This document shows positions 8,346-16,239 of a stretch of 64,000 nt of DNA, piece by piece. This DNA comes from Crystallibacter permensis (GTDB lineage Bacteria; Actinomycetota; Actinomycetes; Actinomycetales; Micrococcaceae). A program made the translations under genes and the position numbers. The notes beneath the pieces are model-generated. The model saw only the letters and a program-made list of their open reading frames with translations, ran no database searches and was not told the origin of the DNA. Position 1 is the first letter of the stretch, and each line of letters starts with the position of its first letter. The stretch covers positions 1 to 64,000 of the forward strand of contig NZ_JAODLR010000006.1 in the NCBI RefSeq assembly GCF_025960875.1, written 5' to 3'.

Positions 8346-9502
8346 GCGGACACCTCCGCGGTCTGGACCTTGGCCAGGGTTTCCATCAGCAAGCCACATT
8401 CCGCATCCCCTGCTGACCGGGACCGCACATGGTCAAGAAAACCGCAGCAGACCTCCAGGTCATCCTGTGCTTTGGCGATACGTTCGCTGTAGGTCAGGCG
8501 GTCCGACCGCGGGCCTCCTTCCGGCTCGAAAGCGAGGACAAGCGTATGGGCGAAACGGGTGCGGAGCCGTTCCATCGCTTTCAGCGGCCGCTCTGCATCA
8601 GTGACGGTGATCTGGCAGTAGGAGTCTTCTGCGGCGGCGTGCTGGTCCGATTCCAGCAGGTCCGCCATGGTGCCGCGGAGCACTGCGAGCCGGCGCCCGG
8701 TGTCCCAGCTGATGTTCTCCGCTCCAGCCAGGCCCTCCTGGTCAAATTCAAGCAGGATCCCGCCCTTGTGGTGGCCTGCTTCGGAAAACGAATACGGCAG
8801 GGGCGAACCGGAATAGCGCACTGAACGGCTCAGCTCCTGGCGCCCATGTAGATGCCCCAGCGCCACATAGTCGAGGCCGTCGAAGAGGTCCAGCGGGATT
8901 GCCCCCACTCCGCCGATGCTCAGGTCCCGCTCACTGTCCGAGGTCAATCCGCCGCTGGCGAAAGTGTGTGCCATGACCAGCGAGCGGACCGGCCCGTGTG
9001 CCCTGCGGCTCTCCAGATCATGGTGGACACGTTCCAAGGCGGCACGCATCACGGCAGTGTGCGTGGGCGCGGCTGCCTCCAGTTCCCCCGCCGTCAGCCG
9101 CGGCTCCAAGTACGGGATACCATAAACGGCCAGGGTGGCGCCGGCCAGCTCAAGTTCCACTGGGGTGGCCAGCTCGGCAATCCGGGTCCTGAGGTGGACG
9201 CCGCCGTGGGCCAGAATGGCGCTGCCGAAGCCCAGGCGCGAGGCTGAGTCATGGTTGCCGCTGGTCAGGATGATCCGGGCGCCGGCCGACCGGATCCTGG
9301 ACAGTGCGTCCGAAAACATCGTGACGACGTCCACCCCCGGCAGGGCACGGTCGTAGACGTCACCGGCAATGAGCACGACATCCACGCTGCGTTCCCGGAC
9401 CGTGTCCACCAGCTGGTCGATAAAGTGCTGTTGCGCTCCGAGCATGCCGACGCCGTGGAAAGACCGGCCCAGGTGCCAGTCCGATGTGTGCAAAAGCTTC
9501 AT
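8342..9502 (-). CDS. sbcD: Exonuclease subunit SbcD (Mre11-like nuclease)
   Basis: The 386-residue Mn2+-dependent phosphoesterase half of SbcCD. All metal-binding motifs are present in order: HTSDWHLGRSFHG (residues 5-17), IAGDVYD near 45, TSGNHDSASRLGFG near 80-93, MAHTFASGG near 175 and ALGHLHGRQEL near 215. The length is typical. The start ATG has no Shine-Dalgarno sequence but a TAGCTT hexamer lies seven bases before it, predicting a leaderless mRNA. A DnaA-box-like sequence and a 12-base palindrome lie further upstream. It is the first gene of an operon with sbcC. Confidence 0.95.
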   Translation of the reverse strand: MKLLHTSDWHLGRSFHGVGMLGAQQHFIDQLVDTVRERSVDVVLIAGDVYDRALPGVDVVTMFSDALSRIRSAGARIILTSGNHDSASRLGFGSAILAHGGVHLRTRIAELATPVELELAGATLAVYGIPYLEPRLTAGELEAAAPTHTAVMRAALERVHHDLESRRAHGPVRSLVMAHTFASGGLTSDSERDLSIGGVGAIPLDLFDGLDYVALGHLHGRQELSRSVRYSGSPLPYSFSEAGHHKGGILLEFDQEGLAGAENISWDTGRRLAVLRGTMADLLESDQHAAAEDSYCQITVTDAERPLKAMERLRTRFAHTLVLAFEPEGGPRSDRLTYSERIAKAQDDLEVCCGFLDHVRSRSAGDAECGLLMETLAKVQTAEVSA

Positions 9503-9509
9503 GGCTTCA

Positions 9510-9515
9510 AAGCTA
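9510..9515 (-). promoter_or_regulatory. -10-like TAGCTT, seven bases before sbcD
   Basis: A TANNNT hexamer at leaderless spacing (seven bases) from the sbcD ATG. No ribosome-binding site is visible between it and the start. Confidence 0.45.
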
Positions 9516-9550
9516 CCTGCCGGCTCTGACAGTTTTTCGCAGACCTGCCG

Positions 9551-9559
9551 TTATCCACA
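9551..9559. promoter_or_regulatory. Single DnaA-box-like sequence TTATCCACA
   Basis: An exact match to the E. coli DnaA-box consensus, about 50 bases upstream of the sbcD start. A single box is not an origin. It could tie expression of the nuclease operon to replication, or be chance. Confidence 0.35.
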
Positions 9560-9570
9560 GGTGTCCTTTT

Positions 9571-9582
9571 ACACAGCTGTGT
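9571..9582. promoter_or_regulatory. Perfect 12-base palindrome ACACAGCTGTGT
   Basis: A perfect palindrome about 70 bases upstream of sbcD that partly overlaps the aquaporin terminator hairpin. It could be a dimer operator; no known regulator consensus is recognised. Confidence 0.3.
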
Positions 9583-9609
9583 CCCGCCCCTGCGGCAGGG
9601 ACGGGACAC
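9579..9609 (-). terminator. Terminator-like hairpin after the aquaporin gene
   Basis: GTGTCCCG (9579-9586) pairs with CGGGACAC (9602-9609), continued inside by CCCTG/CAGGG after one mismatch, around a CGG loop. It lies 30 bases beyond the aquaporin stop. No T-tract follows on the minus strand. Confidence 0.55.
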
Positions 9610-9638
9610 GCCTTCTCAAAGCGGGCGGTGGTAAGGCC

Positions 9639-10679
9639 TTACTCGGCGGAGTCCTTGCGGCCGGCGTCCTTGGGAGCCGGCTTCTGGTCGAAGAAGTCGC
9701 GGGCCTCTGCGGCACCGAGGTCGTCCCGGGCAGGTTTACCGTCGGTAGTGTTCTGGTTATCGTCGACAGTATCGACCACCGCATTGCCCCCGGCGACGCC
9801 TTCGCCGGGCGTGGCGCCCGTGGGTGTACCGGTAACGGAACCGGCAGCGGAGGTATCGGCAGCCGCCGAAGCCGGCCGTCCGGCGTCGTCCGCATTTTTA
9901 GTCTTGCCGGCAGGCGCGGTTTCAGCACTGCGGTACAGCAGCCCGGCAATGACCGCGCCCAGCACCGGAGCGACCCAGAACAGCCACAGCTCGCCCAGGG
10001 CGGCCGGTTCGGCGAAGTAGACCGCGGCTGTGGAGCGGGCCGGATTCATGCCCGCGTTGGAGATCGGCAGCAGGGCGGCCGTCAGCACGGCGAAGGCCAG
10101 ACCCACGGCGTAGGGTGCGCTGCGCAGCCGGTCGCGCGAAGAGGTGGCACCGAGGTAGATAGCCACGAGCATCGCGGTGCCGATGGTTTCCGCGAGGAAG
10201 ACGCCGGCCATCGTGAAGCCGAGGTCTTCGCCGGAAGCATACCCATTGGCAACGGAGGAGAACACCTGGGCGGCCTGGGATCCCACCGGGTGGCTGCGCA
10301 TGATGACCCACAGCACGACGGCGGCCAGCGATGTACCGACCAGCTGGGCGATGATGTACGGCAGGACGTTCTTCCAGCCGGTCCTGCCCGCGAGCGCACT
10401 GCCCAGCGTGATCGCCGGGTTGAATTGTCCGCCGGAGATGTGGCCGAATGCCAGCATGCCGGCGATCACGGCCAGGCCGAAACCGAACGGCACGGCGAAT
10501 CCGCCCTGCGGGTTGAACATGCCGATGCCCAAGGCACCGAAGAACAACAGAAAGGCACCCGCAATCTCGGCGGCGATCCGCGCCGACATCCCGTAGCCCT
10601 CCCCTAGCCGTGGAGGCAGTTCCCTCGCCGCCAGCGGTGCGGGACGTGGCTGGGGGTTCTCAGCCTGCTCTGTCGACAT
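9639..10679 (-). CDS. Aquaporin / MIP family channel with long acidic tail
   Basis: A 346-residue major intrinsic protein, a water or glycerol channel of the cytoplasmic membrane. Both pore motifs are visible: SGGQFNPAITLGSALAG in the first half and NAGMNPARSTAAVYF in the second, with six transmembrane segments between about residues 30 and 255. The core looks more like AqpZ than GlpF, so water transport is the better guess. The last 90 residues are a hydrophilic Ala/Gly/Asp-rich tail not found in AqpZ (about 230 residues). The start ATG has a near-perfect AAGGAGGT upstream, unlike many neighbours. Monocistronic between two hairpin or promoter regions. Confidence 0.9.
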   Translation of the reverse strand: MSTEQAENPQPRPAPLAARELPPRLGEGYGMSARIAAEIAGAFLLFFGALGIGMFNPQGGFAVPFGFGLAVIAGMLAFGHISGGQFNPAITLGSALAGRTGWKNVLPYIIAQLVGTSLAAVVLWVIMRSHPVGSQAAQVFSSVANGYASGEDLGFTMAGVFLAETIGTAMLVAIYLGATSSRDRLRSAPYAVGLAFAVLTAALLPISNAGMNPARSTAAVYFAEPAALGELWLFWVAPVLGAVIAGLLYRSAETAPAGKTKNADDAGRPASAAADTSAAGSVTGTPTGATPGEGVAGGNAVVDTVDDNQNTTDGKPARDDLGAAEARDFFDQKPAPKDAGRKDSAE

Positions 10680-10841
10680 CTGGTTATTACCTCCTTGGGC
10701 CGGTGCTGGACCGGCGTCCGATCACAAAACGACTACAGCGTTTCACCTGATGCTGGGAATAAGCTGAACGTTTGCTGAATCGCCTGGGCGGCCATTGCCG
10801 GGGACCCGCTCCGGCACGCCGAACGGGAGTGGGGGCGCGGA

Positions 10842-10847
10842 TAAGCT
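10842..10847 (+). promoter_or_regulatory. -10-like TAAGCT before ADP-ribosylglycohydrolase
   Basis: TAAGCT lies six bases before the GTG start, the spacing expected if transcription begins at the start codon. The GGAGGG between them sits too close to the start to be a normal ribosome site. Confidence 0.45.
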
Positions 10848-10853
10848 GGAGGG

Positions 10854-11906
10854 GTGACTATTGACTTCGCTTCCCGCGTCCGCGGCTGCCTGCTGGGCGG
10901 TTCCCTCGGCGACCAATTGGGCTATGCCGTTGAGTTTTCCAGCTGGAACCAGATCCAGGAACGCTTCGGACCCGACGGACTGCGGGATTTCTCGCAGCTG
11001 GACTTCCCCGGCCACATCTCCGACGACACGCAGCTGACCCTTTACACTGTGGATGCCGTGGTCGAGGCGTTGGAGTGGGCCAACGACGGCACGGCTGCTG
11101 ACGAGACAGCCCTCCTGTGGCTGGCCTACCTGCGCTGGTATGCAGGCCAGGAAGGCGGCTTTCCCGATTCCGCCCCGCAGCCGGCGCCGCGCTGGATCGA
11201 CGCCCAGCCGGTTCTTAAGCAGCGTCGCGACCCGGGCAAGGCACGTTTGTCGGGGCTGGCCACCGGCGAGATGGGGACACTGGCCCGGCCGGTGAATCCG
11301 CAGTCCAAGGGCTGCGGATCCGTGGTGCGCTCCGCTCCGTTCGGGCTGCTGCCGTTCGTCACCCCGGAGACCGTGTACACCTTCGCGGTCAACGGCTCGG
11401 CCCTAACCCATGGCCACCCGGCAGCCCACCACAGCGCCGCGGCCTTCGCCTCCCTCATCAGGCTGCTGGTCCACGAGAACGCCTCATTCTCCGACGCCGC
11501 AGCTGCCGTACTCACCCGCGCCGAGCAGGAAACATCCGTCCCCGAGCTCGCCGCCAGGCTCCGCGCGGCCATCGGTCTGGCGGAGCAAGGCGTCATCGCA
11601 CCGGCGGAACTGCCCGCAGCGCTGGGTGAGGGCTGGGTCGCCGAGGAGGCACTCGCCGTCGCTCTTTATGCGGTCCTGGTTACCGCCGGGAGTACGACGC
11701 CGGAAGAGCACTTCCGCAGCGCCCTCACCATAGCCATTAATCACGACGGCGACAGCGACTCCACCGGGAGCATCGCGGGGAATATCCTCGGGGCGTTCTA
11801 TGGGGAGGCGGCGCTGCCCCCATCCTGGGTTGACGCGGCAGAAGCGCCGGGGGCGGTCCTCGGCATGGCGGCCCGCTTCCTGACCCAGACCCAGGCCCCG
11901 GCTTAA
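10854..11906 (+). CDS. ADP-ribosylglycohydrolase family protein
   Basis: A 350-residue member of the DraG/ADP-ribosylhydrolase fold, which removes ADP-ribose from proteins or small molecules with two Mg2+ ions. Metal-binding motifs are seen at GSLGDQLGYAVEF (about 16-28), ISDDTQLTLYT (about 57-67) and near the C-terminus INHDGDSDSTGSIAGNILGA. The three acidic clusters are intact, so it is probably active. The natural substrate is not evident. The start is GTG; a TAAGCT hexamer six bases upstream suggests a leaderless transcript. The SDR gene follows 29 bases later with its own -10-like box. Confidence 0.88.
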   Translation: MTIDFASRVRGCLLGGSLGDQLGYAVEFSSWNQIQERFGPDGLRDFSQLDFPGHISDDTQLTLYTVDAVVEALEWANDGTAADETALLWLAYLRWYAGQEGGFPDSAPQPAPRWIDAQPVLKQRRDPGKARLSGLATGEMGTLARPVNPQSKGCGSVVRSAPFGLLPFVTPETVYTFAVNGSALTHGHPAAHHSAAAFASLIRLLVHENASFSDAAAAVLTRAEQETSVPELAARLRAAIGLAEQGVIAPAELPAALGEGWVAEEALAVALYAVLVTAGSTTPEEHFRSALTIAINHDGDSDSTGSIAGNILGAFYGEAALPPSWVDAAEAPGAVLGMAARFLTQTQAPA

Positions 11907-11923
11907 GCAGCCGGAGCGGCCGA

Positions 11924-11929
11924 TACGCT
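11924..11929 (+). promoter_or_regulatory. -10-like TACGCT before SDR gene
   Basis: TACGCT lies six bases before the ATG at 11936, with no Shine-Dalgarno sequence between. This matches the leaderless pattern seen in front of several other genes here. Confidence 0.5.
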
Positions 11930-11935
11930 GGTTTC

Positions 11936-12862
11936 ATGACTCAGGACTGGATCCCCAACGCATTGCCGCCCTTGCACGGAAAAACGGTGGTCGTCACCGG
12001 CGGAAACGCCGGCCTGGGTTATTTCGCCTCCGAACAACTGGCCGAAGCGGGCGCCGAGGTCATCATCGCCGCGCGGAATCCGCAGAAAGCCAAAGCTGCC
12101 ATCACCGCGATCAAGGCCCGCATTCCGGAAGCAGACGTGACCTACCAGCATCTAGACCTGGCGAGCCTGGCCTCGGTGCGGCACGCGGCCGCGCAACTCT
12201 CGGACTTGGAGCACATCGACACTCTTGTGGCCAATGCCGGCGTTATCGGCTCTTCGCTGCGGCAGAACACTGTTGATGGCTTCGAGCTCCAGTTCGGCAC
12301 GAACCATCTGGGCCATTTCGCGCTGGTCGCCGAACTGATGCCCGCGCTGGCCGCCCATGGCAGCCGCATTGTTCACGTGGGCAGCGTCAGCCACCGCTGG
12401 GTGAGGCCGGACTTCACCACGGCGGCGCACCCTCGCAAGTACTCGAGCTACCACTCCTATGCCCTGTCCAAGCTGGCGGTGATGAGTTTCGGTTTCGAAC
12501 TGGCGCACCGGCTCGAATTGATGGGCTCTCCGGCCACCTCGATTGTGGCCCATCCCGGCTATTCCCGCAGCATGTTCACCCCGCGGCGGCCCGGTGTGGC
12601 CACCTATCGGCCAGCCTCGGCCGTGCAGCAACGGTTCAGCCGCCCCTTCGCCCAGGGCAAGGACGCCGGCGCCTGGCCGCTGGTGCGTGCCGCCGTGGAC
12701 GATGAGGTCCGCAACGGGGACTACTGGGGGCCCGACGGGCCGTTCCAGCTCCGGGGACGGCCCGCACTGGTGCGGCCGCAGTCCCATGCCCTCGAACGGA
12801 ACGCCGCGTCAAGGCTGATCGACCTGTCCCAGGAACTGACCGGGTTCCGGCTGGACCTTTAA
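11936..12862 (+). CDS. SDR family NAD(P)-dependent oxidoreductase
   Basis: A 308-residue short-chain dehydrogenase/reductase with a Rossmann fold. The cofactor motif is TGGNAGLGYFASEQLA (about residues 20-35), the NAG motif is VANAGVIG near 98, the catalytic serine is in VGSVSHRW near 145, and YALSKLAV near 177 gives the catalytic Tyr and Lys. The C-terminus (TPRRPGVATYRPASAV onward) resembles the retinol-dehydrogenase/WW-oxidoreductase-like branch common in actinobacteria. Substrate unknown. It is probably transcribed from its own leaderless promoter although it lies only 29 bases after the previous gene. Confidence 0.88.
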   Translation: MTQDWIPNALPPLHGKTVVVTGGNAGLGYFASEQLAEAGAEVIIAARNPQKAKAAITAIKARIPEADVTYQHLDLASLASVRHAAAQLSDLEHIDTLVANAGVIGSSLRQNTVDGFELQFGTNHLGHFALVAELMPALAAHGSRIVHVGSVSHRWVRPDFTTAAHPRKYSSYHSYALSKLAVMSFGFELAHRLELMGSPATSIVAHPGYSRSMFTPRRPGVATYRPASAVQQRFSRPFAQGKDAGAWPLVRAAVDDEVRNGDYWGPDGPFQLRGRPALVRPQSHALERNAASRLIDLSQELTGFRLDL

Positions 12863-12899
12863 TACGGGATTCAGGCTACGCGGTTTCGGCTACCCAGCT

Positions 12900-13919
12900 T
12901 CAGGCGCTGGTGGACGGCCATTCGCCGCCGAGCATCTGCAGGAACTCTCCCTCGGAGAGGACCTCCACCTGTTGGCCGCGGCCGTGCAGCGCCAGGACCT
13001 TCTGTGCCTTGGTAGTGATCCGGCCCCGCTTGAGGTCCGCCGCGACGAAGCCGTCGCCCACCACGAGGACGCTGGTCTTGCGCGTCACGGTGCTGGCCGG
13101 CTGGGCGCCGAGCGCAGCTGCCCGGATCTTGGCCTGCTGGCGTTCAATCCCCAGGTTGCCGGTGAACACGATGGTTTGCCCGAACAGCGGATGTGTCTCG
13201 TCCGCTTCCGGATTGGCCGGCGGATTGGAGCCTTCCTGCGGCCAGTAAGTCCAGGCGGTGCTCGGCGCCGCTCCCCCGGCTGCGCCGGCCAGCTCCTGGC
13301 GGGTGCGGGCGTTGACTGTAGGTTTGGAGAGGCCGTCGCGGCCCGGGACGTATTCCTGCAGCCGCGACGCCGGCAGCTGCATGGAGACCAGAAGTTCGGC
13401 AATGCTGGCCGCCGAGTTCCGGGCGGCAATGTCGACCATAATGCCGGCGCACGCCCGGGCATCGGCAACCGCATCGTGGTGGTTCAGTAGCGGAACGCCT
13501 GCGGCTTCGGCGACGAACGGCAAAGAATAGGACACCAGCGAGTAGCTGCGCCGCGAAAGGATGACGGTGCACGCGTAGTCATAGGCAGGCCCGGAGAGCT
13601 CCGAGACTTCCAGCGCCGAACGGATCACGCCCATATCGAACGCGGCATTGTGTGCCACCAGGACATCCGCACCGATAAAGCCGGCCATCTCGGGAAAAAT
13701 CTCCCCGAAACGCGGGCTGCCGGCGACCATATCAGCGGTGATGCCATGGATCTGGACGTTGCGCGGATCGAAGTGGTCGAAGCCCTCCGGCGGACGCATC
13801 AGCCAGGAGGCTTCTTCCACCACCTGCCCGTCACGGACCTTGGTCAGACCCACAGAGCATGGAGAGCCCCTGAACCCGTTTGCTGTCTCAAAGTCTATGG
13901 CCGTGAACTCGATTCCCAC
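12900..13919 (-). CDS. DEDDh exonuclease with C-terminal BRCT domain
   Basis: A 339-residue protein with a DNA polymerase III epsilon-like 3'-5' exonuclease domain (about 1-165) and a BRCT domain (about 245-325). Exo motifs are AIDFETANGF near residues 5-14, LVAHNAAFDMGVI near 95-107 and HHDAVADARACAGI near 143-156. The BRCT domain starts at LFGQTIVFTGN and includes TSVLVVGDG. This architecture suggests a role at DNA ends or nicks in repair or proofreading. I place the start at GTG 13919 (VGIEFTAIDFE), which has TACTCT seven bases upstream; the frame extends 25 residues further but those look unrelated to the family. Confidence 0.85.
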   Translation of the reverse strand: MGIEFTAIDFETANGFRGSPCSVGLTKVRDGQVVEEASWLMRPPEGFDHFDPRNVQIHGITADMVAGSPRFGEIFPEMAGFIGADVLVAHNAAFDMGVIRSALEVSELSGPAYDYACTVILSRRSYSLVSYSLPFVAEAAGVPLLNHHDAVADARACAGIMVDIAARNSAASIAELLVSMQLPASRLQEYVPGRDGLSKPTVNARTRQELAGAAGGAAPSTAWTYWPQEGSNPPANPEADETHPLFGQTIVFTGNLGIERQQAKIRAAALGAQPASTVTRKTSVLVVGDGFVAADLKRGRITTKAQKVLALHGRGQQVEVLSEGEFLQMLGGEWPSTSA

Positions 13920-13926
13920 GCCCTCA

Positions 13927-13932
13927 AGAGTA
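13927..13932 (-). promoter_or_regulatory. -10-like TACTCT before exonuclease-BRCT gene
   Basis: TACTCT on the minus strand lies seven bases before the GTG start, at leaderless spacing. Confidence 0.5.
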
Positions 13933-13971
13933 CCGGCCCGCCAGGACAGTTCCTGCCATAAACACGACCCG

Positions 13972-13995
13972 GCTGCCGGCACCAAGGCCGGCAAC
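13972..13995 (-). terminator. Hairpin between the ABC permease and exonuclease genes
   Basis: GCTGCCGGC (13972-13980) pairs with GCCGGCAAC (13987-13995) around a six-base loop, with one G-T pair. It lies 45 bases beyond the permease stop, and the minus-strand tail includes a short TTT run. It probably ends the GntR/ABC operon. Confidence 0.45.
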
Positions 13996-14039
13996 CGTCG
14001 TCGTTATTTTGGGTGTTCGCTGGAGCGTAGCTCAGTTCC

Positions 14040-14729
14040 CTACGGCTCGGCCCGCCGCAGTGTGAGGTAGGAACCCGCGGCGAGGACGGCGCAGAATAGC
14101 GCAACCCAGCCGGAGACACTCAGCGGCGTCTGCGCAACGAACCAGGCGCCGACCGCGGGCCACCAGCCCTGCCATGTGGTCAAGGCCACCAGGCCCAGCA
14201 GCACCAAGGCAATCGCGATCCAGACGATCAGCATGCCCGTAGCCCGCCAGCGTTTGTAGATGGTGGCGAACCAGAAGCCGACCATAAACAACGCCAGCAT
14301 GGCGATGAAGTAGAACAGGATCTGGACCACGGCGTGGCTGCCCGCGACCCAGCCCAGGGCGTAGAGTTGCCCGTTCTGGCCCCAGCCGTTGGTCGCCACT
14401 TCGATCAGGCCGAGAATGTAGTAAAGAACACTGATGGCCAGGGCGACGACGGCGAATAAGCCTACGGTGCCGATGTAGAAGGTCCGGCGGCTGACACTCA
14501 TGGCCTGCGAGAACGGGAAGGTGAGGGTCAGCGACTGGATCCCCAGGGCCAGGAAGTACCACATGACGGCCTGTGCAGCTCCGGAGTACACAGTGGGGCC
14601 GCCGTCCGGGATCAGTACCCAAATGAGATAGGTGACCAGGAAGGCGCCCGCCAAGATGACCGCCGGGATGCCCAGGAAGGTCCACTTATTGATGAGCTGC
14701 ATCCGGGCGACGTTGACAATGCGGTTCAC
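14040..14729 (-). CDS. ABC transporter permease (putative)
   Basis: A 229-residue membrane protein with six hydrophobic segments (for example TFLGIPAVILAGAFLVTYLI near residues 17-36). It has no recognised family signature beyond its context. It starts with GTG that overlaps the stop of the upstream ATP-binding gene (GTGA) and ends the gntR-ABC operon. By analogy with YtrA-type operons it is the membrane part of an ABC-2-like exporter. Cargo unknown; cell-envelope stress agents are the usual inducers of such systems. Confidence 0.7.
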   Translation of the reverse strand: MNRIVNVARMQLINKWTFLGIPAVILAGAFLVTYLIWVLIPDGGPTVYSGAAQAVMWYFLALGIQSLTLTFPFSQAMSVSRRTFYIGTVGLFAVVALAISVLYYILGLIEVATNGWGQNGQLYALGWVAGSHAVVQILFYFIAMLALFMVGFWFATIYKRWRATGMLIVWIAIALVLLGLVALTTWQGWWPAVGAWFVAQTPLSVSGWVALFCAVLAAGSYLTLRRAEP

Positions 14730-15661
14730 GGTGAGACCTCCAGTTCGGTAGCCGCCCCGTTCATGGACAGTTCGGGGCCAGGATCCATGGTCCGGCGGAC
14801 GATGAGTTGCTGCAGGGACACCGGCGCCACCTCCAGGCCGAGCTCAGCGGCTTCGGCCCGCTCGCCTTCACTCAGCCGGCCCTGGACACTCACCGAAGCC
14901 AGCGAGGCCAAGGATTCCCGGTGGAGGATCTCGCGGCCGGCGGTAAAGGCGGCGACCCTGGTGCCCGTGCCGACTACGGTGAACGCCGAGCCGCGGATGG
15001 CCTCGGCGTCGTCGTCGATCATGATCTTGCCCTTGTCGATCACGATCACGTGCTCGAGCAGGTTCGCTACCTCATCGATCAGGTGGGAGGAAAGAATGAT
15101 GGTGCGCTGATGCTCCGAATAATCCTCGACAAGCCGGTCGTAGAAAATCTGCCGGGCCACGGCGTCGAGTCCCAGGTATGGCTCGTCGAAGAAGGTGACT
15201 TCCGCCCGCGAGGCCAGGCCGATAATGACTCCGACGGCGGAGAGCTGGCCGCGCGAGAGCTTCTTGATCCGGCGCTTGAGCGGCAGCTGGAAGTCATCCG
15301 CCAGCCGTCGGGCAAAGGCCTTGTCCCAGTTGCTGAAGAACAGTGCGGCCGAGGCGAACGCCTGTTCGGCGCTGAAATCGTCCGGGTACTTCTGCGACTC
15401 CCTGATGAAACAGATCCGGCTCAGGACCCTGTCGTTTTCATAGGGATGCTCGCCAAAGACCCGGATCTCGCCGGAGGTCTGGAAGCCCTGTGCGGTCAGC
15501 ACCGACATCAGGGTGGTCTTACCGGCTCCATTCCGGCCGAGCAGACCGTAGATCTTGCCGCCATAGATGTTCAAGCTGACGTCGTCGAGGGCTGTGGTGT
15601 CCTTGTAACGCTTGGTGACATTGCGGATTTCGATGATGGTCGACTCGCCTGGGGCCGTCAC
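14726..15661 (-). CDS. ABC transporter ATP-binding protein
   Basis: A 311-residue nucleotide-binding subunit. Walker A is GLLGRNGAGKTTLM near residues 34-47, the signature is KLSRGQLSAVGVIIGL near 137-152 (LSRGQ rather than LSGGQ), Walker B is VTFFDEPYLGLD near 158-169, and the switch His is in IILSSHLIDE. The C-terminal 90 residues form a small domain found in exporters of the CcmA/YtrB type. It starts with GTG overlapping the gntR stop and overlaps the permease start, so the three genes are translationally coupled. Confidence 0.88.
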   Translation of the reverse strand: MTAPGESTIIEIRNVTKRYKDTTALDDVSLNIYGGKIYGLLGRNGAGKTTLMSVLTAQGFQTSGEIRVFGEHPYENDRVLSRICFIRESQKYPDDFSAEQAFASAALFFSNWDKAFARRLADDFQLPLKRRIKKLSRGQLSAVGVIIGLASRAEVTFFDEPYLGLDAVARQIFYDRLVEDYSEHQRTIILSSHLIDEVANLLEHVIVIDKGKIMIDDDAEAIRGSAFTVVGTGTRVAAFTAGREILHRESLASLASVSVQGRLSEGERAEAAELGLEVAPVSLQQLIVRRTMDPGPELSMNGAATELEVSP

Positions 15662-16101
15662 TGTGCCACACTCCTTTCACTGGTTTCTGTGCCTGTCTCG
15701 CTGCGGCTGAGCATTTGCGCCAGCTGCTCCTTGCCGATGCCAAGCTTGCGGGCCTCCCGGGCCAGCGGCTGGACATACTGGCGGAAGAATTCTTCCCTTC
15801 GCCTGTCCAACAGCAGAGCGCGCGCGCCGGTGGCCACGAACATGCCGATACCCCGCTTCTTGTAAAGGATGCCCTCGTCCACCAGCCGGTTGACGCCTTT
15901 GGCCGCCGTCGCGGGGTTGATTCGGTAGAAGGCGGCAAATTCGTTGGTGGAAGGAACCTGCGCCTCTTCTGCCAGTGCCCCATCGACGATGTCGTTCTCG
16001 ATGAGCTCGGCAATCTGCATGAAGATCGGGCGCGATTCATCGATCACCTGGCCACCTGCCCTTCCAACCTCCATCTGCGTCGGCGAGGTTACGGGGTTCA
16101 T
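15658..16101 (-). CDS. GntR family regulator, YtrA subfamily
   Basis: A short (147-residue) GntR-type repressor. The winged helix is at about residues 25-92, with PIFMQIAELIENDI and the recognition region VPSTNEFAAFYRINPATAAKG (split here as VPSTNEFAAFYR and INPATAAKG). There is no large effector domain, only a short helical tail for dimerisation, as in the YtrA subfamily. YtrA regulators repress the ABC exporter genes cotranscribed with them and respond to cell-wall-active compounds. Here the gene leads such an operon. The start region has a TATGGT-like -10 and a GAG before the ATG; the binding site is probably in 16102-16135. Confidence 0.85.
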   Translation of the reverse strand: MNPVTSPTQMEVGRAGGQVIDESRPIFMQIAELIENDIVDGALAEEAQVPSTNEFAAFYRINPATAAKGVNRLVDEGILYKKRGIGMFVATGARALLLDRRREEFFRQYVQPLAREARKLGIGKEQLAQMLSRSETGTETSERSVAQ

Positions 16102-16227
16102 TACTCATGTAGCTAACCATACAACACCTCCTGCACCGGCGGTCAAGAGATGTGGCTGGGGAAATGCGGAGGAGAAGCTTAATGAAGTGTTTACACTGGA
16201 GCCCTTAGAAGCCGGCAGGCGCAGCGC

Positions 16228-16233
16228 TACCCT
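16228..16233 (+). promoter_or_regulatory. -10-like TACCCT before HAD gene
   Basis: TACCCT lies six bases before the ATG at 16240, with no Shine-Dalgarno sequence, consistent with a leaderless mRNA. Confidence 0.5.
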
Positions 16234-16239
16234 TGAGAC

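Noticed and set aside
9551-9559. Replication origin
   Set aside because: Only one DnaA box is present, with no AT-rich unwinding region, dnaA or dnaN gene nearby.
14040-16101. GntR-ABC operon as a new defence system
   Set aside because: YtrA-type regulator plus ABC exporter is a known layout; only the cargo is unknown.
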